DNA of 60,000 bases. Source: Prorocentrum cordatum (Eukaryota > Sar > Dinophyceae > Prorocentrales > Prorocentraceae). The translations under genes and the position numbers were made by a program. Shown piece by piece: positions 19,911-29,262 of this stretch. Within the stretch, counting starts at the first letter, position 1. Each line of letters starts with the position of its first letter. The stretch lies in NCBI GenBank assembly GCA_963575745.1, contig CAUYUJ010011225.1, positions 309,001 to 369,000 on the forward strand, read 5' to 3'. The notes below the pieces were generated by a model that was not told the origin of the DNA, made no database searches, and saw only the letters and a program-made list of their open reading frames with translations.

Positions 19911-19978
19911 CAGGGGGTGGGCGGCAAGGGACTCAGCGCCCGCCGGGGAGGTCGCGCAGACGTCTGGAAAGTCTGCAG
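19911..19978 (+). CDS. Gene B exon 2
   Basis: Between GCCGCCAG|CAGGGG and TCTGCAG|TTCACC the frame reads RGWAARDSAPAGEVAQTSGK then SAV. It enters in phase 2 and leaves in phase 1; the next exon begins TTTCTG, so GTT is completed across the junction. A GC donor a few bases on (CACCCAG|GCCCCC) is also in phase 1 and would add two residues. No domain. Intron 2 is 449 bp and carries elements D and B. Confidence 0.5.
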
Positions 19979-20009
19979 TTCACCCAGGCCCCCGACGTCA
20001 TTCAGAGGA

Positions 20010-20168
20010 GGAAAAGGTACCGATACCTTTACCCTTGCCTCGATTTCGCCTTGTTGGGTTTCCTGGGAGGCCCTCGTCTTTACTGTTGGATTGTCCTCGA
20101 GATGTTGGTCAGAACGCATCCCGAGAGAGGTCCGCGGAGTAGCGGTATGGGTACCTCTTGGTTTCCCC
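20010..20168 (+). mobile_element. Intron element family D, copy 1
   Basis: Begins GGAGGAAAAGGTACCGATACC and ends GGTATGGGTACCTCTTGG then TTTCCCC, so the ends are imperfect inverted repeats. The middle carries GGCCCTCGTC and GTCAGAACGCATCC. It starts 31 bp after the proposed 5' end of gene B intron 2. Sister copies: 22838, 26319, 28652 and 48194. Confidence 0.75.
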
Positions 20169-20235
20169 ACCGACGTTTGTTTGCATGAGTTTTTCGTGAC
20201 GTGGGCCCTTGCAAGTCTTCGCCCACTCCTCGGCA

Positions 20236-20384
20236 AGGTCGGGCATGTTCCTCTACAGGAGGAATGTTCTAGAGTAGTAAAGAAATAGTGTGGTAACGAT
20301 TTTCGTGTTCTTTTGATTATTATGATGTTTTTGTCTATCCTGGAATGTTCTTCCACAGCCCGCCGATAGTAGGACAAGTCGGCC
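20236..20384 (+). mobile_element. MITE-like family B, copy 3
   Basis: Left end GTCGGGCATGTTCCTCTACAGG, right end CGCCGATAGTAGGACAAGTC, centre T-rich. It ends 43 bp before the acceptor of gene B exon 3. Confidence 0.65.
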
Positions 20385-20427
20385 CCAAGAATCGAGTGGC
20401 TCTGCGGTGTCATTCATGTCTGTGCAG

Positions 20428-20615
20428 TTTCTGCTGTTCTGCCGTCGAAGAGCAAGTTTCAGAAGACGAAGCTGTGCTCGTTCTTCCTCGCGGGCCGCTG
20501 CAAGAAGCGCGGGAGGTGCCTCTTCGCGCACAGCGAGGCGGACCTAAGGTCGCCTCCTGACCTCCGCTGCACGAAGATGTGCCCCATGGTGATGGACGGG
20601 ATGGAGTGCGACCAG
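20428..20615 (+). CDS. Gene B exon 3, first CCCH zinc finger
   Basis: A clear finger is visible: KTKLCSFFLAGRCKKRGRC then LFAH gives C-x7-C-x5-C-x3-H, followed by SEADLRSPPDLRCTKMC, the usual linker into a second finger, CPMVMDGMEC (C-x8-C). CCCH pairs of this type bind AU-rich or other single-stranded RNA. The acceptor is CATGTCTGTGCAG. The proposed 3' edge GACCAG|GACTCG lets the second finger finish in exon 4; read without splicing, the frame meets a TGA at 20652 and the finger is broken. The donor would be GA. Confidence 0.85.
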
Positions 20616-20689
20616 GACTCGAAGACGAGACACCCACACTGTATCGCGACGTGACAAGAAAAGACGGAAGATGTTTGAAATGATCGGCC

Positions 20690-20815
20690 TTTGAATGCCC
20701 TCACAAGGCCCCGAGACCGTCAAAGGACGATTCAGGAAGAAAAGCGAAGTTTGGGGAATGAGTCGAGACCTTCACTGGCTGACGCTGTGGAAACACCACG
20801 ATGTCGGGGGCCTGG
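20690..20815 (-). repeat. Dispersed repeat family H, copy
   Basis: CCGAGACCGTCAAAGGACGA then TTGGGGAATGAGTCGAGACC and CACGATGTCGGGGGCCTGG, in the same order as other minus-oriented H copies. Confidence 0.55.
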
Positions 20816-21126
20816 AAACGGCATACGAGCATCTAGGAGGGAGACACTGACACTGACACAGATATACGTTGATCCCCTGGAAAATATGGGAAAGATGGGA
20901 GGTGGAGAGGGAGACGTGTGTCCATTCCATTTATGCGTGTGTCCCCCGGCCCCTTCACGGCAGACAATTCCCGAGGGAGATTGGCGCCCGCTGGGCTGAC
21001 CGCTGGCTTGCCCCCAGCGGCGCTGCCCCTGTCGCGCTCCCCCCGCCAAGGGACCAAGATCCAGCGCCGACGCAAGAAGTCCAGGCGCACCTCCGAGATC
21101 TGACGATCAGGATTGTGGTCGCGTGC

Positions 21127-21243
21127 TCCCTCCTCCTCCTCCTCCTCCTCCTCCTCCTCCTCCTCCTCGTCCTCCTCCTCCTCCTCCTCCTCCTCCTCCT
21201 CCTCCCCCACCTCCTCCTCCTCCTCCTCCTCCTCCTCCTCCTC
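21127..21243 (+). repeat. (TCC)n microsatellite
   Basis: About 117 bp of TCC with two interruptions. It lies in gene B intron 3. Confidence 0.95.
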
Positions 21244-21392
21244 TGCAACTAAAAAAAAATACAGCACAAAGAAAATCTTACGATCAGGCACGTTTGCGGA
21301 GCGCGTCGCGCCGCGGGCTCTGGCCCACAGCGCCTCGACGCGACGCGCTAACCACTTTTGAGTTCCCAGGCGTCAGCGCTCTGATCGAAGGA

Positions 21393-21497
21393 TTGCAAAA
21401 AACCCTTCGTTTTTTTGCAATCCTTCGGTTTTTTGCAATCCTTCGGTTTTTGCAATCCTGTGTTTTTTGCAATCCTGGGTTTTTTGCAATCCTTCTT
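21393..21497 (+). repeat. TTTTTTGCAATCCTTCGG minisatellite
   Basis: Six 15-18-bp units differing mainly in T-run length and in the two or three bases after CCT. The rest of 21500-22500 shows no gene or recognised repeat. Confidence 0.9.
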
Positions 21498-22503
21498 TCC
21501 AGCCTGCCGCCCCGCGGAGCGAATCGACACGCTATCCGCTCGCAGGGCATCGCGTGTCGCGGGGGCCGCCGCCGAGACACGCGAAGCGGCAGCTCCTGAG
21601 TGGAAGCCTGCCCTGTTCTGCCACTCTGTGCGGCGACCTGCGCTCTGCCCATGCGCCCGGTGCTGCATCCAGCACTCGACGCCAAGGGCGGTAGAGGCAG
21701 GGACGGTGATCTTGGACGCAGGGGCCAGGCTTTTTCCCCCGCCATGTGACCCTCGTGGGCCTTCGGACATCAAGAACAGACGAACCTCCAACCCTAATGA
21801 CATAGTGAAGACGCGGCTGCACTCAGATCCCCGTCCTCGCAGTAGGGATCAAATATCAGATCCCCGCATTCGCATTAGGGACAGCAGATCTAGGCGGTCT
21901 GTTTCGATACATCTGCAGGACAGAGCCCTATCCCGAAGATGTTCGGCCTTTCCCAAAGAATTGAGGGGGCCTTTTCGTTGGTGAATCATCGTGGGCCTTG
22001 GGGAATGCGCACGCCCACAGATCCGACGACCTGGTTTTTGTTTCAGCACGGGGTCCCAGGACGTGCTGACCCCTTCCCCACATTTTTCTTATTTGTAGAT
22101 GGAAAGAGAAATGATTTCTCGACAGCTCGGAGGCCCTGCGCGGGCCACAGAGATGCCGAAAGCGACGAAGCACCTGCTCCCTGATTTTGCTCAAGCCGTT
22201 CTGGCAGGTTCACGCGGCGCTGCCGCGTGTCGGCGGCGTCGGCGAAGGCGTTCAAGGCTGAGCTCTGCTCTGCGCCTTTTCGCGCGTGTGTTCACCGAGC
22301 GGCGCGGCAACGCCACAGGACCCGACGGATCTCAACCTTGAACGATCGGGGCCGCGATCGATTCGGGGTCGATCCATCGAGGCGGTGTCGACAATCCTTG
22401 CGCGCGCGCCGGCGCCGCCGCCCCGGCCGTGGCGGTGTTGCCTCTCCTTGTTTGTTCCTATCTAACTTGGAGGGGGGCGCGGAGAGCACGGCGATCGCCC
22501 GAG

Positions 22504-22686
22504 GACGAGTGCATGTTCGCCCACACGCAGGAGGAGCTCCGCCCCGCCGACCCGGCCGGCGGCGCCCTCGAGCCCGCAGAGCACCGGGAGCCGCGGGGCG
22601 AGCTGGAGCGGCCTGGCGAGGAGGCCGTCGGCGGCAGCGGACCGGTCGTCAGGGGCAACGGTGGGCCCGCCCTCGGCCATGCGCAG
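22504..22686 (+). CDS. Gene B exon 4, end of second CCCH finger
   Basis: Begins DECMFAHTQEELRPADPAGG: the C-x3-H of a CCCH finger with the typical T-Q-E-E-L-R-P tail. Joined to exon 3 it makes C-x8-C-x4-C-x3-H. The acceptor is GCCCGAG|GAC and the donor GCGCAG|GTCAGAAG, both phase 0. The remaining 45 residues are Gly/Glu/Pro-rich and probably disordered. The finger halves fit each other, which is the best evidence that exons 3 and 4 belong together across a 1,888-bp intron. Confidence 0.75.
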
Positions 22687-22837
22687 GTCAGAAGGCATAG
22701 CAAAAACCGACGGGATTAACAAAAACCCTCGGCATTAAATAAACAATCCGGGTTTTAGCAAAAACAGGTTGTTGTATCCCGATGTGTTTTTATACCCTCG
22801 GTTTGGTGTTATACCCTGTCTTTTAATACCCTCGGAA

Positions 22838-23002
22838 AGGGTACCCATACGTACCCTTCCAAAGTCTTCCCCTTTTCGTCTCGGTCACCTTGGCCTTCAT
22901 GGCCCTCGTGGCCACCGCTGGGTTCGTCTCCGCACTCCTGGCCAGGAGGCACCCCTTGGAGAGGCCCGGGGAGTGGGTGTATCGGTACCTCTTGGTTCTC
23001 CA
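22838..23002 (+). mobile_element. Intron element family D, copy 2
   Basis: Begins GGAAAGGGTACCCATACG, has GGCCCTCGTGGCCACCGCTGG in the middle, and ends GTATCGGTACCTCTTGG. It starts 151 bp after the exon 4 donor. The bases between are AT-rich with AAAAACC repeats. Confidence 0.7.
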
Positions 23003-23003
23003 G

Positions 23004-23186
23004 TGCAGTGGAGACCCATGCCAAGAAACACCCTGCTGGCCGCCAGGGTGCCCTGGGTTTCTTGGGTTCCGATGGCTTTTCTCAGGAGAGCGCGACGCTC
23101 CCGCACCAAAAATCAGTGGACGCCCTGGGGTCTCAGGGTTGGGCTTCTTGTGGAAGGTTTCTTGGGGTCGGGCCTCCACTGTATCA
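23004..23186 (+). mobile_element. Dispersed element family E, full copy
   Basis: Begins CAGTGGAGACCCATGCC and ends TCGGGCCTCCACTG, so CAGTGGAG/CTCCACTG are terminal inverted repeats. The interior matches 54911-55091 (CCCTGGGTTTCTTGGGT, CACACCAAAAATCA or close). GTATCNGTACCTCTTGG occurs on both sides, the left one being the end of element D. Confidence 0.7.
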
Positions 23187-23711
23187 GTACCTCTTGGTGC
23201 CCCCAGCATAAGAGTGGGACCTTTGCTGCCGGAGTGTCTGTTGGTGCGGGCGCGCAGGGGATCCCCCTCCTTGGCAGTGGTCTGCCGCGGCGCGGGTGCG
23301 GGCCGCCCGGAAAGACCCCAGAATGCCGCGCACGGAAGGTCGCTCTTGCCCCAGGGTTGATGGGCCCACTCTCCACCATCGCTACCACAGGTAGGACAGC
23401 GAGGAGGAGAGGGAGGAGGAGGACCTCCCAATCCTCCCTTCTCCCCCGTCCTACATACGGGTGTGGTGGTGGAGAATCGGCCCATCAGGCTCACTCTTGT
23501 CGGGGGCGGCAAAGAGGGGGTTGATTACAGGGGGGGTGGATATCATGGCGGGGGCCATGATATTTCCCCCGATTTCATGGCGCCGATTCTTATTCCACTG
23601 CGTCCCCGGCCCGCCTCCCCTGGGCCGCGCACGTGCCGCATGATTTGCCCCCCCCCCCCCCCCTCTTGGACGCCCCCCTCTTGGCCGCCATCGATCTTGC
23701 GTGTAGCCGAC

Positions 23712-23888
23712 TCCCTGATCACTGATCACTGGAGGCTGGAACGTTTCCGGTCGCGACCAACGAGATCGGTCGTTGCTGATGTTGTCTGAACTTCCAATAT
23801 CGGTCTCGACCGATTTGCTTCAAGACCAGTCGCGCCCGATTTTGGAACCGGTCGCAATTTGTCGCTATGCGCGCGACTGGGCGCGATT
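23712..23888 (+). mobile_element. MITE-like family C, copy 2
   Basis: Left edge GATCACTGATCACTGGAGGC, then GGTCGCGACCAACGAGATCGGT and further GGTC-GCGACC sites, right edge CGCGACTGGGCGCG. Diverged relative to 28126-28351. A run of 16 C lies just upstream at 23648-23663. Confidence 0.6.
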
Positions 23889-23924
23889 ACACTGGGCGCC
23901 ATGGGGACGACCAAAAGCTTCCGT

Positions 23925-24110
23925 GAGTTGCTTTCTGAACATTGGGCCACACCCCTTTCGCGTCATGAAGAGATGCGACGGGAGGTTTGGGCAATTCTTC
24001 TGCCTCCTGAAGCCCTCGCCTGGCCCCGGGACCGGAAGAAAAGTTGTTCGGGATGGCGCTCCGGTCCCGGGGGAAGGGGTCCAGGCCTTTGGAACGCCAC
24101 GTTCCCTCCA
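23925..24110 (-). repeat. Dispersed repeat family H, copy
   Basis: CCTGAAGCCCTCGCCTGGCC, GGGACCGGAAGAAAAG and GGAAGGGGTCCAGGCC occur in H order. 24111-24773 holds a short GT run, GATTCGATT-type repeats around 24420-24620, and no gene. Confidence 0.45.
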
Positions 24111-24773
24111 CCTCCACCTTCCATACCTTCCGACCTCAGCGGGATGTGCGGAGGAGTTCATGGAAATTCGCGGAGGCTTGGCGCACTTCAGGGAGGCTCA
24201 CACAGATCAGATCGAACATGGGGCGTAAGGTTAAAGCGGAAGGTGCGGAAGAATGAGGGGGAGGGTTGTGAAAAGGCCGCGGTGCTCTGGGATCTTGGAT
24301 AAGGTGGGGGGTTGGCGTCCAAGAAGGGTGGGTGAGGACCAGGGGTGTGTGTGTGTGTGTGTGGATGCCATGGCACTGGGGCCTTGATGTCTCCCAGATG
24401 GCATGGCCAGGGCTCATTTCGACCATTCCGATTCGAGTCGATTCGATTTCGATGGCTTCCGATTGCGATTATTTTCGGCTTCGGATTCCGATTGCTCAAT
24501 GGAGGCCTACGAGCCTGCCGATTTCTTCCAATTCGAACTTTCCCGACTTGGCTGCCGATTTGCGCCGCTCCGGTTCACTTCGATCGTCAATTCAATTTCT
24601 CGATTTGATTCGGGGTTCTCCTGCATGGCCATCCTCTTGTCTTGTTTCCACACGCTGCCTGGCCCCCCCCCCGTTCGCGCCCGTGCGCCTGGCCATGATG
24701 CGCACCATCCCACACTCGTCGATAGGCTCGGGGGATCGGGAGCCTCGAGGCGGGGGTCGATGAAAGCGGGGAT

Positions 24774-25115
24774 CCGCCAGAGCGCCGGATCTCGCAGGAT
24801 CCTGCAGGGCCAGGGGTGCACTGACCTGCGTGCAGGATTCGGCAGGATCCTGCAGGGTCTTGCAGGGTCCTGCAGGATCTCGAAGGATCCTGCGAAGCCC
24901 GAGTGACCCGGGTTTGCATTGACCAGGGTCAGTAGATCCCCGAGGGGATGCATCGCCCCCCAATCGCCCACTGATCGCCGATAGGGACACGTTTCACCCG
25001 CCATGCACAGGAGCGCGAGGTTTCGCTATCGGGAGCCTGTCCACGCTCCATCGGCGATGTGTGGTGTATAGCTGATTCCAGGCCCGCCCCCCCCCCCTGA
25101 GACGGTCCCCCCCCC
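24774..25115 (+). repeat. GGATCCTGCAGGG repeat plus family L-related segment
   Basis: 24774-24940 has repeated GGATCCTGCAGGG-type units and ends CAGTAGATCCCCGAGG; it aligns with 29105-29262 (GCCAGAGCGCCGGATCT.., GATCCTGC.., CAGTAGATCCCCGATGG). 24941-25115 aligns with 3290-3470. The two sit next to each other and just before exon 5. Confidence 0.65.
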
Positions 25116-25133
25116 TGTCGTTTCCTCTCAGAG

Positions 25134-25211
25134 GTCGCCGCCGACGACGACGAGGACGACGACTTCTGCTTCGAGTCTCCCGCCGACGGCTTCAAGCGCG
25201 GCCAGACGGAG
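25134..25211 (+). CDS. Gene B exon 5, acidic segment
   Basis: After a pyrimidine-rich tract ending TTTCCTCTCAGAG, the frame reads VAADDDEDDDFCFESPADGF then KRGQTE, phase 0 at both ends. The proposed edge is ACGGAG|GACCCA; a GC donor nine bases later (GAGAAG|GCAAAC), also phase 0, would add three residues. Intron 5 is 1,021 bp. An acidic, aspartate-rich linker after RNA-binding fingers is plausible but uninformative on its own. Confidence 0.48.
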
Positions 25212-25339
25212 GACCCAGAGAAGGCAAACCTGTTGACATCGAAGCAGCCAAGACGCTGATGTAAGAACCGTCCCGGGCTCCGGATGGGCTCGGTTTTTTT
25301 CGGTCCGCCCTTTGCATCGGCGTCACCCCCGCATGCTAA

Positions 25340-25465
25340 CACTGTGTGTGCGTCGCCCCATCCAGGAGCGACGTGAGCACCGAGAAATCTTGTAGCACGT
25401 GCGTCGTGGCGGGCGCTTTCTGGCCACCCCGCTCGGGAAACGATCTACTGCCAGATGGGTATACT
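25340..25465 (+). repeat. Dispersed repeat family R, copy 2
   Basis: Matches 638-765: TGTGTGTGCGTCGCCCC, GTGGCGGGCG, CCGCTCGGGAAACGATC. 25466-25809 holds no gene that I can support. Confidence 0.5.
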
Positions 25466-25809
25466 ATATGTTCGGGCTCGGACGCGCGCCTCCAAGGAGG
25501 GCATATATCAGGCGATCGCAAACATGGATCAAGGGGGCGTGGATTAGCGACGGGCCCCGTGTCCACGGGCAATCGCGGATTTCCGCCGCCGAACGAGGCG
25601 GCACCGGCCGCATTCTGGAGAGGGCACCTCTCCCGATCCATGGATTCGGCGACCGCGCGCCAAATATCCATGGATCGCTACTCCATGCTTGCGCGCCCCC
25701 GAATATAGTATTCGTGTGTCTCTGTGCGCCCCTTTGGCTTTGTGTGGCGGGGCTGGTCTGTGGCCGAGGCCCGCCGTCGCCACAGAGCAGCCCCGTCCGT
25801 TCCAGTACC

Positions 25810-26092
25810 TACCTTACGGTCGGGCCAGGGTACAAGCTCGAGGTCGGTGTTCGGGGAGGGTGCCCTGATGCTCTCCGTGCTTGCTGGATGTTCTCGGGCA
25901 TCCCGGGGAGGGATTAGCCTGGCATGCTCCGTGTGCTTTGGCCGGCGGAGGGTAGGGTCGCATGTTATTCGTGTTTGTTGGATGCTCTTGGGCATCCCAG
26001 GGAGGGATTACCTTCGCATGCTCTGTGTATCTTGGGCGGCGGAGGGCCTCATGTTCTTGAGGGATGTTCTGCTGGCCCAGGTCCGACTGTAT
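25810..26092 (+). mobile_element. TA-flanked MITE family G, copy 1
   Basis: The right end GGTCCGACTG is followed by TA; the left end near ACGGTCGGGCC is decayed. The interior is two or three tandem 50-110-bp units with TTGGATGNTCTTGGGCATCC and GGGAGGGAT. Sister copies are 27000-27215 (right end lost) and 48636-48854 (both ends intact). Confidence 0.6.
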
Positions 26093-26232
26093 GGTACCAC
26101 GTTGGCTGTACCTGTTCCTCGCCGCCACGGCAAATGTGCATCCTTCTGATGGGGCCGAACCCACCATTGGAGAGACAGAAAGAGAGGCCAGGGGCGCAGC
26201 GGTGCCTGTGCCATGCTGCCCCCCCGCGGGAG

Positions 26233-26298
26233 GACCCCCTGGCGCTGTGCGTGCGCGTCATGCGCGTGAAGAACACGTTCATCACGATTGACGAGGAG
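26233..26298 (+). CDS. Gene B exon 6, V-K-N-T-F motif
   Basis: From GCGGGAG|GACCCC the frame reads DPLALCVRVMRVKNTFITID then EE. A V-K-N-T-F-I/L motif after zinc fingers is something I remember from dinoflagellate proteins; I cannot verify it here. The 3' edge shown is GAGGAG|TTTTCT; a GT donor at ATG|GTCGG (26307/26308), also phase 0, adds three residues. Element D begins 20 bp further on. Intron 6 is 2,127 bp. Confidence 0.58.
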
Positions 26299-26318
26299 TT
26301 TTCTATGGTCGGAAACTC

Positions 26319-26487
26319 CGGGGAGGAAAAGGTACCCATACCGATACCCTCGCCCCATGTTCGCCCTGTTTGGGTTCTCCTCGGAGGCCCTCGTCGCAAC
26401 CGCTGGATTCGCATCGAAATTTCGGTCAGAACGCACCCGATGAGAGGTCTGGGGAGTAGCGATATCGGTACCTTTTGGTTTCCCCAT
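26319..26487 (+). mobile_element. Intron element family D, copy 3
   Basis: Begins GGAGGAAAAGGTACCCATACC, has GGCCCTCGTCGCAACCGCTGG and GTCAGAACGCACCC, and ends GATATCGGTACCTTTTGG then TTTCCCC. Almost the same length and spacing as the copies at 20010 and 28652. Confidence 0.8.
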
Positions 26488-26499
26488 CTACGGCCGAGC

Positions 26500-26660
26500 A
26501 TCTGCTGAAGAAACCCTCATCCGAACAGCTTTGCCAGCGTTGCTTCACCAATCTGGTGGAAAGCTGGCCCATTTGCCGAAGCACGTTCGTTCCCCCAGCG
26601 GGAATCAATAATTGCTCAGGTGTTTTGTTTAAAACCTGTTGGAAATTGGCCCAGATGCCT
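26500..26660 (+). repeat. Dispersed repeat family P, copy 2
   Basis: Matches 17836-17895 (GCCGAGCATCTG, CACCAATCTGGTGGAAAGCTGG) and extends on to a second TTGGAAATTGGCCCAGATGCC. 26661-26999 holds no supported gene. Confidence 0.5.
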
Positions 26661-26999
26661 TAAACCATGGCTTTCTTGATCGTGTGGTCGCCTGTAATCG
26701 AACGGTCGTATAGTTGGCTGTCCGTGGCAGAGCGGTCAGTTTCCTCGCTCATGTTCTCAGCTCCAGCCATCCCGTGGCTGGTCCTCGCTCCGCCCGATCC
26801 TGTCTCAGCTCATGTCGTCCCGCCCCTGAGCCACAGCTATCCCTGAGCACGACGTCTGTAATATCATCGAGATCCCCTCGTCAAGTCTCGCACTCAGGCA
26901 TACCACAAGACAAAGACTTCGGCAGTGGCGATGCGTCCCGATTCTGTGGCGCTCAGTGTTGCCCGTGGGCGACCTACAGGAATGGCAGGGCAGTCGTTC

Positions 27000-27215
27000 C
27001 CTACGGTCGGACCGAGGTATAAGATAGAGGCCAGCTCGGGGATGATACCCTGGTGTTCTTCGTGCTTGTTGGATGTTCTTGTGCATCCTGGGGAGGGTAC
27101 ACGGGTGTTGCTCGGGTTTGTTGGATGCGCTTGTGCATCCTGGGGAGGGTACCCTTGGATGTTCTCAGTGTTTTGGCTGGCGGAGGGTCTCATGTTCTTG
27201 ATGAGGGGGGCGCGC
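27000..27215 (+). mobile_element. TA-flanked MITE family G, copy 2
   Basis: Left end near TACGGTCGGACCGAGG, then two tandem units of TTGTTGGATG..CTTGTGCATCCTGG, then CTGGCGGAGGGTCTCATG. The right terminal repeat is missing. 27216-27606 holds G-rich sequence (one GCGCGCCGGCC stretch) and no supported gene. Confidence 0.55.
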
Positions 27216-27606
27216 AATGGGGGGGGGCGATAAGTGGGGGGGGCAGCGAGGGCTCCAGAAAAGGGGCCCAGGGGCCCTTTGAGGCCCCAGCTGGCCCTTC
27301 CAGGGGCCCGACAAGGGCACCTGTCCCCCCCCCCCCTCACTCATTGCCCCTCGTTGCTGCGCGCCCAACTCGAAGGATGTTCTTCTGTCCTACTGGTCCG
27401 GCCGTACTCCAGGAGACGGCGCGGATGGTGAGCTGTCGGAGGCCGGCGCGGCGGACCTCTCGGGCCGGCGGCGCCTGTGCCTTCCCCGGCACCTCCTTCG
27501 CCGGGGGGGGGGCGCGCCGGCCTGAGAAGGGGTGGTGTTAGAGAAGGTGCCCCTGGCCCAGGGTGCCCCTAGCCTTTCGCTCAGTGTGGGGCCCCCTGGG
27601 GTGAAG

Positions 27607-27722
27607 TCGGGCACGTCCCTCTACAGGAGGAACATTCAAACATAGTAGGAGACAGTTTGGGGACGGATCTGGGATTGTTTTTTGACTATTCTAAATTGTT
27701 TTTCCAGGAGGACGTGCCCGAC
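27607..27722 (+). mobile_element. MITE-like family B, copy 4
   Basis: GTCGGGCACGTCCCTCTACAGG at the left, CCAGGAGGACGTGCCCGAC at the right; the terminal repeats are nearly perfect complements. Centre GGGGACGGATCTGGGATTG. At 116 bp it is the shortest two-ended copy. Confidence 0.75.
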
Positions 27723-27884
27723 GTTACCCTGGGGCCCTCTGGGTCTCGTGAGGGTTGCCCTGAAGGCCGTGACGGCCTCCTCGGAAATCCTCGGGGCACC
27801 TCAGGCCAAGGGCACTTCTAGCAACACCCAGCTGCAAGTGGGGGGGCCTAGAGAGTGCCGACCCGAGAGTCGGGACGATCGACA

Positions 27885-28083
27885 TGGGTAGTCATGGAGA
27901 CAATGAGTACACGATCCAACAGCAGTTCCTGCTCCTTTTGAGCAGGACTCGCTGCCGATGTCGCCGCGGACGCGGTCCATCCGAGACAGAAGACCGCCTG
28001 CCCAACAGCGGTCGCTGCCGCTGTTGGACCACATTTGTTGTTGGGCAGCGTGCCCAGCTTTTCCGTACCCCGCCCGGGTGTCC
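27885..28083 (+). mobile_element. Dispersed element family K, copy 1
   Basis: Landmarks CCAACAGCAGTTCCTGCTCC, GAGACAGAAGACCGCCTGCC, CAACAGCGGTCGCTG, TTTGTTGTTGGGCA and TTTTCCGTACC. Aligns with 43150-43332 (full) and 35275-35380 (right half). The left GGTACGGAA-like and right TTCCGTACC-like ends suggest inverted repeats. Confidence 0.65.
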
Positions 28084-28125
28084 AACGAGAGGTGCGGGCA
28101 GGCCTCCCATAGTTGACGCCCCCCT

Positions 28126-28351
28126 GGTCATTGGATGTCTCGGACCTTTTCTTCCGTTCGGGACAGACGCGATCAGTCACTACCGGTTTTGCTTCTAATT
28201 CCGGTATCGGTGGCGACCGAGTTGTGCTGCAGAATCGGTCGCGACCGATCTTGGACGATCCTGGAATCCGTGGCGATCCGTTGCGACCGATTTTGAGTGC
28301 TGGTCGGTCGCTACCGATCGCGACCGAACAAAATCGGGTATCCAATGACCT
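28126..28351 (+). mobile_element. MITE family C, best copy, with terminal repeats
   Basis: Bounded by GGTCATTGGAT at 28126-28136 and ATCCAATGACC at the right, a perfect 11-bp inverted pair. The interior carries several GGTCGCGACC or GGTNGCGACCGA sites, TTGCTTCTAATTCCGG and a run of CGATCGCGACCGAACA before the right end. It has no coding capacity. The acceptor of gene B exon 7 follows about 75 bp later. Confidence 0.85.
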
Positions 28352-28425
28352 GGGTCCCGTTTGTGGCTCGCACAACTGGCGCAGAAGTGGGTGAGGTCCG
28401 GTCGCTCTTTTTCGCGACGCGGCAG

Positions 28426-28623
28426 TTTCTCTACTGCGACGGGTCTCGGGCCCGCTTGCTCCTCCGCGAGGAGGAGGAGGACACCGAGGACAAGGACGTG
28501 GACAGGCAGCACCGCAGGCCGCTCCGCTCCAGGTCCGCCCCGGCGCTCGCGCGCCAGCGCTCGGAGGCGCCGCGCCCGCAGCGCAGGCCCGAGCAGGCGG
28601 CGGCTTCGCAGGGCGCGGACAAG
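28426..28623 (+). CDS. Gene B exon 7, arginine/serine-rich
   Basis: Acceptor CTCTTTTTCGCGACGCGGCAG, then FLYCDGSRARLLLREEEEDT and further RSRSAPALARQRSEAP. Short R-S-R-S-A-P motifs are a feature I associate with dinoflagellate regulatory proteins (memory). The 3' edge is GACAAG|GCCGTG, a GC donor, phase 0; a GT donor three bases later is possible. The acceptor of exon 8 (GAGAAG|GCCCAG) repeats AAGGCC. Intron 7 is 2,829 bp. Confidence 0.58.
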
Positions 28624-28651
28624 GCCGTGGGTGTGGGCGGGGGGAGGCCTC

Positions 28652-28817
28652 AGGGGAGGAATAGGTACCCATACCTCTGCCCTTCGCCCTTTTTTCCCCT
28701 CGTGGTCCCTCCTGGGAGGCCCTCGTCGCCACCGCTGGACTCGCCTCGAAACTCTGGCCAGAACGCACCCCAGGAGAGGTCCAGGGGGCAGCGGTATCGC
28801 TACCTTTTGGTTTCCCC
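28652..28817 (+). mobile_element. Intron element family D, copy 4
   Basis: Begins GGAGGAATAGGTACCCATACC, has GGCCCTCGTCGCCACCGCTGG, and ends GGTATCGCTACCTTTTGG then TTTCCCC. It starts 28 bp after the proposed exon 7 edge. Confidence 0.8.
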
Positions 28818-28904
28818 AAGGCCGGCGTTTGAGCCGTCTGGTGGTCTCGCGCTGGCAGGGGCGGGGGCCAGTTCTAGGCCTTCTGGATTCTGGGGTCGGA
28901 GCAG

Positions 28905-29262
28905 ATTGGGGGCAGAGGGTCGCGCCACAGCGCCGAGGCATCGCCGATGCGGCTCGATGTGCAGCCCGATGTGCTTCACGTCGACGTCGCCGATGCATCG
29001 CCGACGTCGACGATGCAGCGCCTGTGCGCTGCCGATGCATCGTCGATTTATCGGCGATGCGTCGCGATCCTCCGACCCCATCCACCCGACCCCATCTGGG
29101 GGGCTTCTACCAATGCAAGCAGGGGTCAGCCAGAGCGCCGGATCTTGAACGATCCTGCAAAAAACAAGCTAGCGCGCAGGGTTCTGCAGGAGATTGCCTG
29201 ATCCTGCAAAGCCCGACTGACCCGTGTTTGCGCTGGCCTTTGTCAGTAGATCCCCGATGGTC
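28905..29262 (+). repeat. Family L plus GATCCTGC repeat, second copy
   Basis: 28905-29115 matches 2560-2745 and 29105-29262 matches 24774-24940. So two sequences found at separate places elsewhere are adjacent here. 29263-29520 holds no gene. Confidence 0.65.

Noticed and set aside
26715-26800. tRNA-like start (GTGGCAGAGCGGTCA resembles an A box)
   Set aside because: No B box (GGTTCGANTCC) and no cloverleaf can be drawn downstream.
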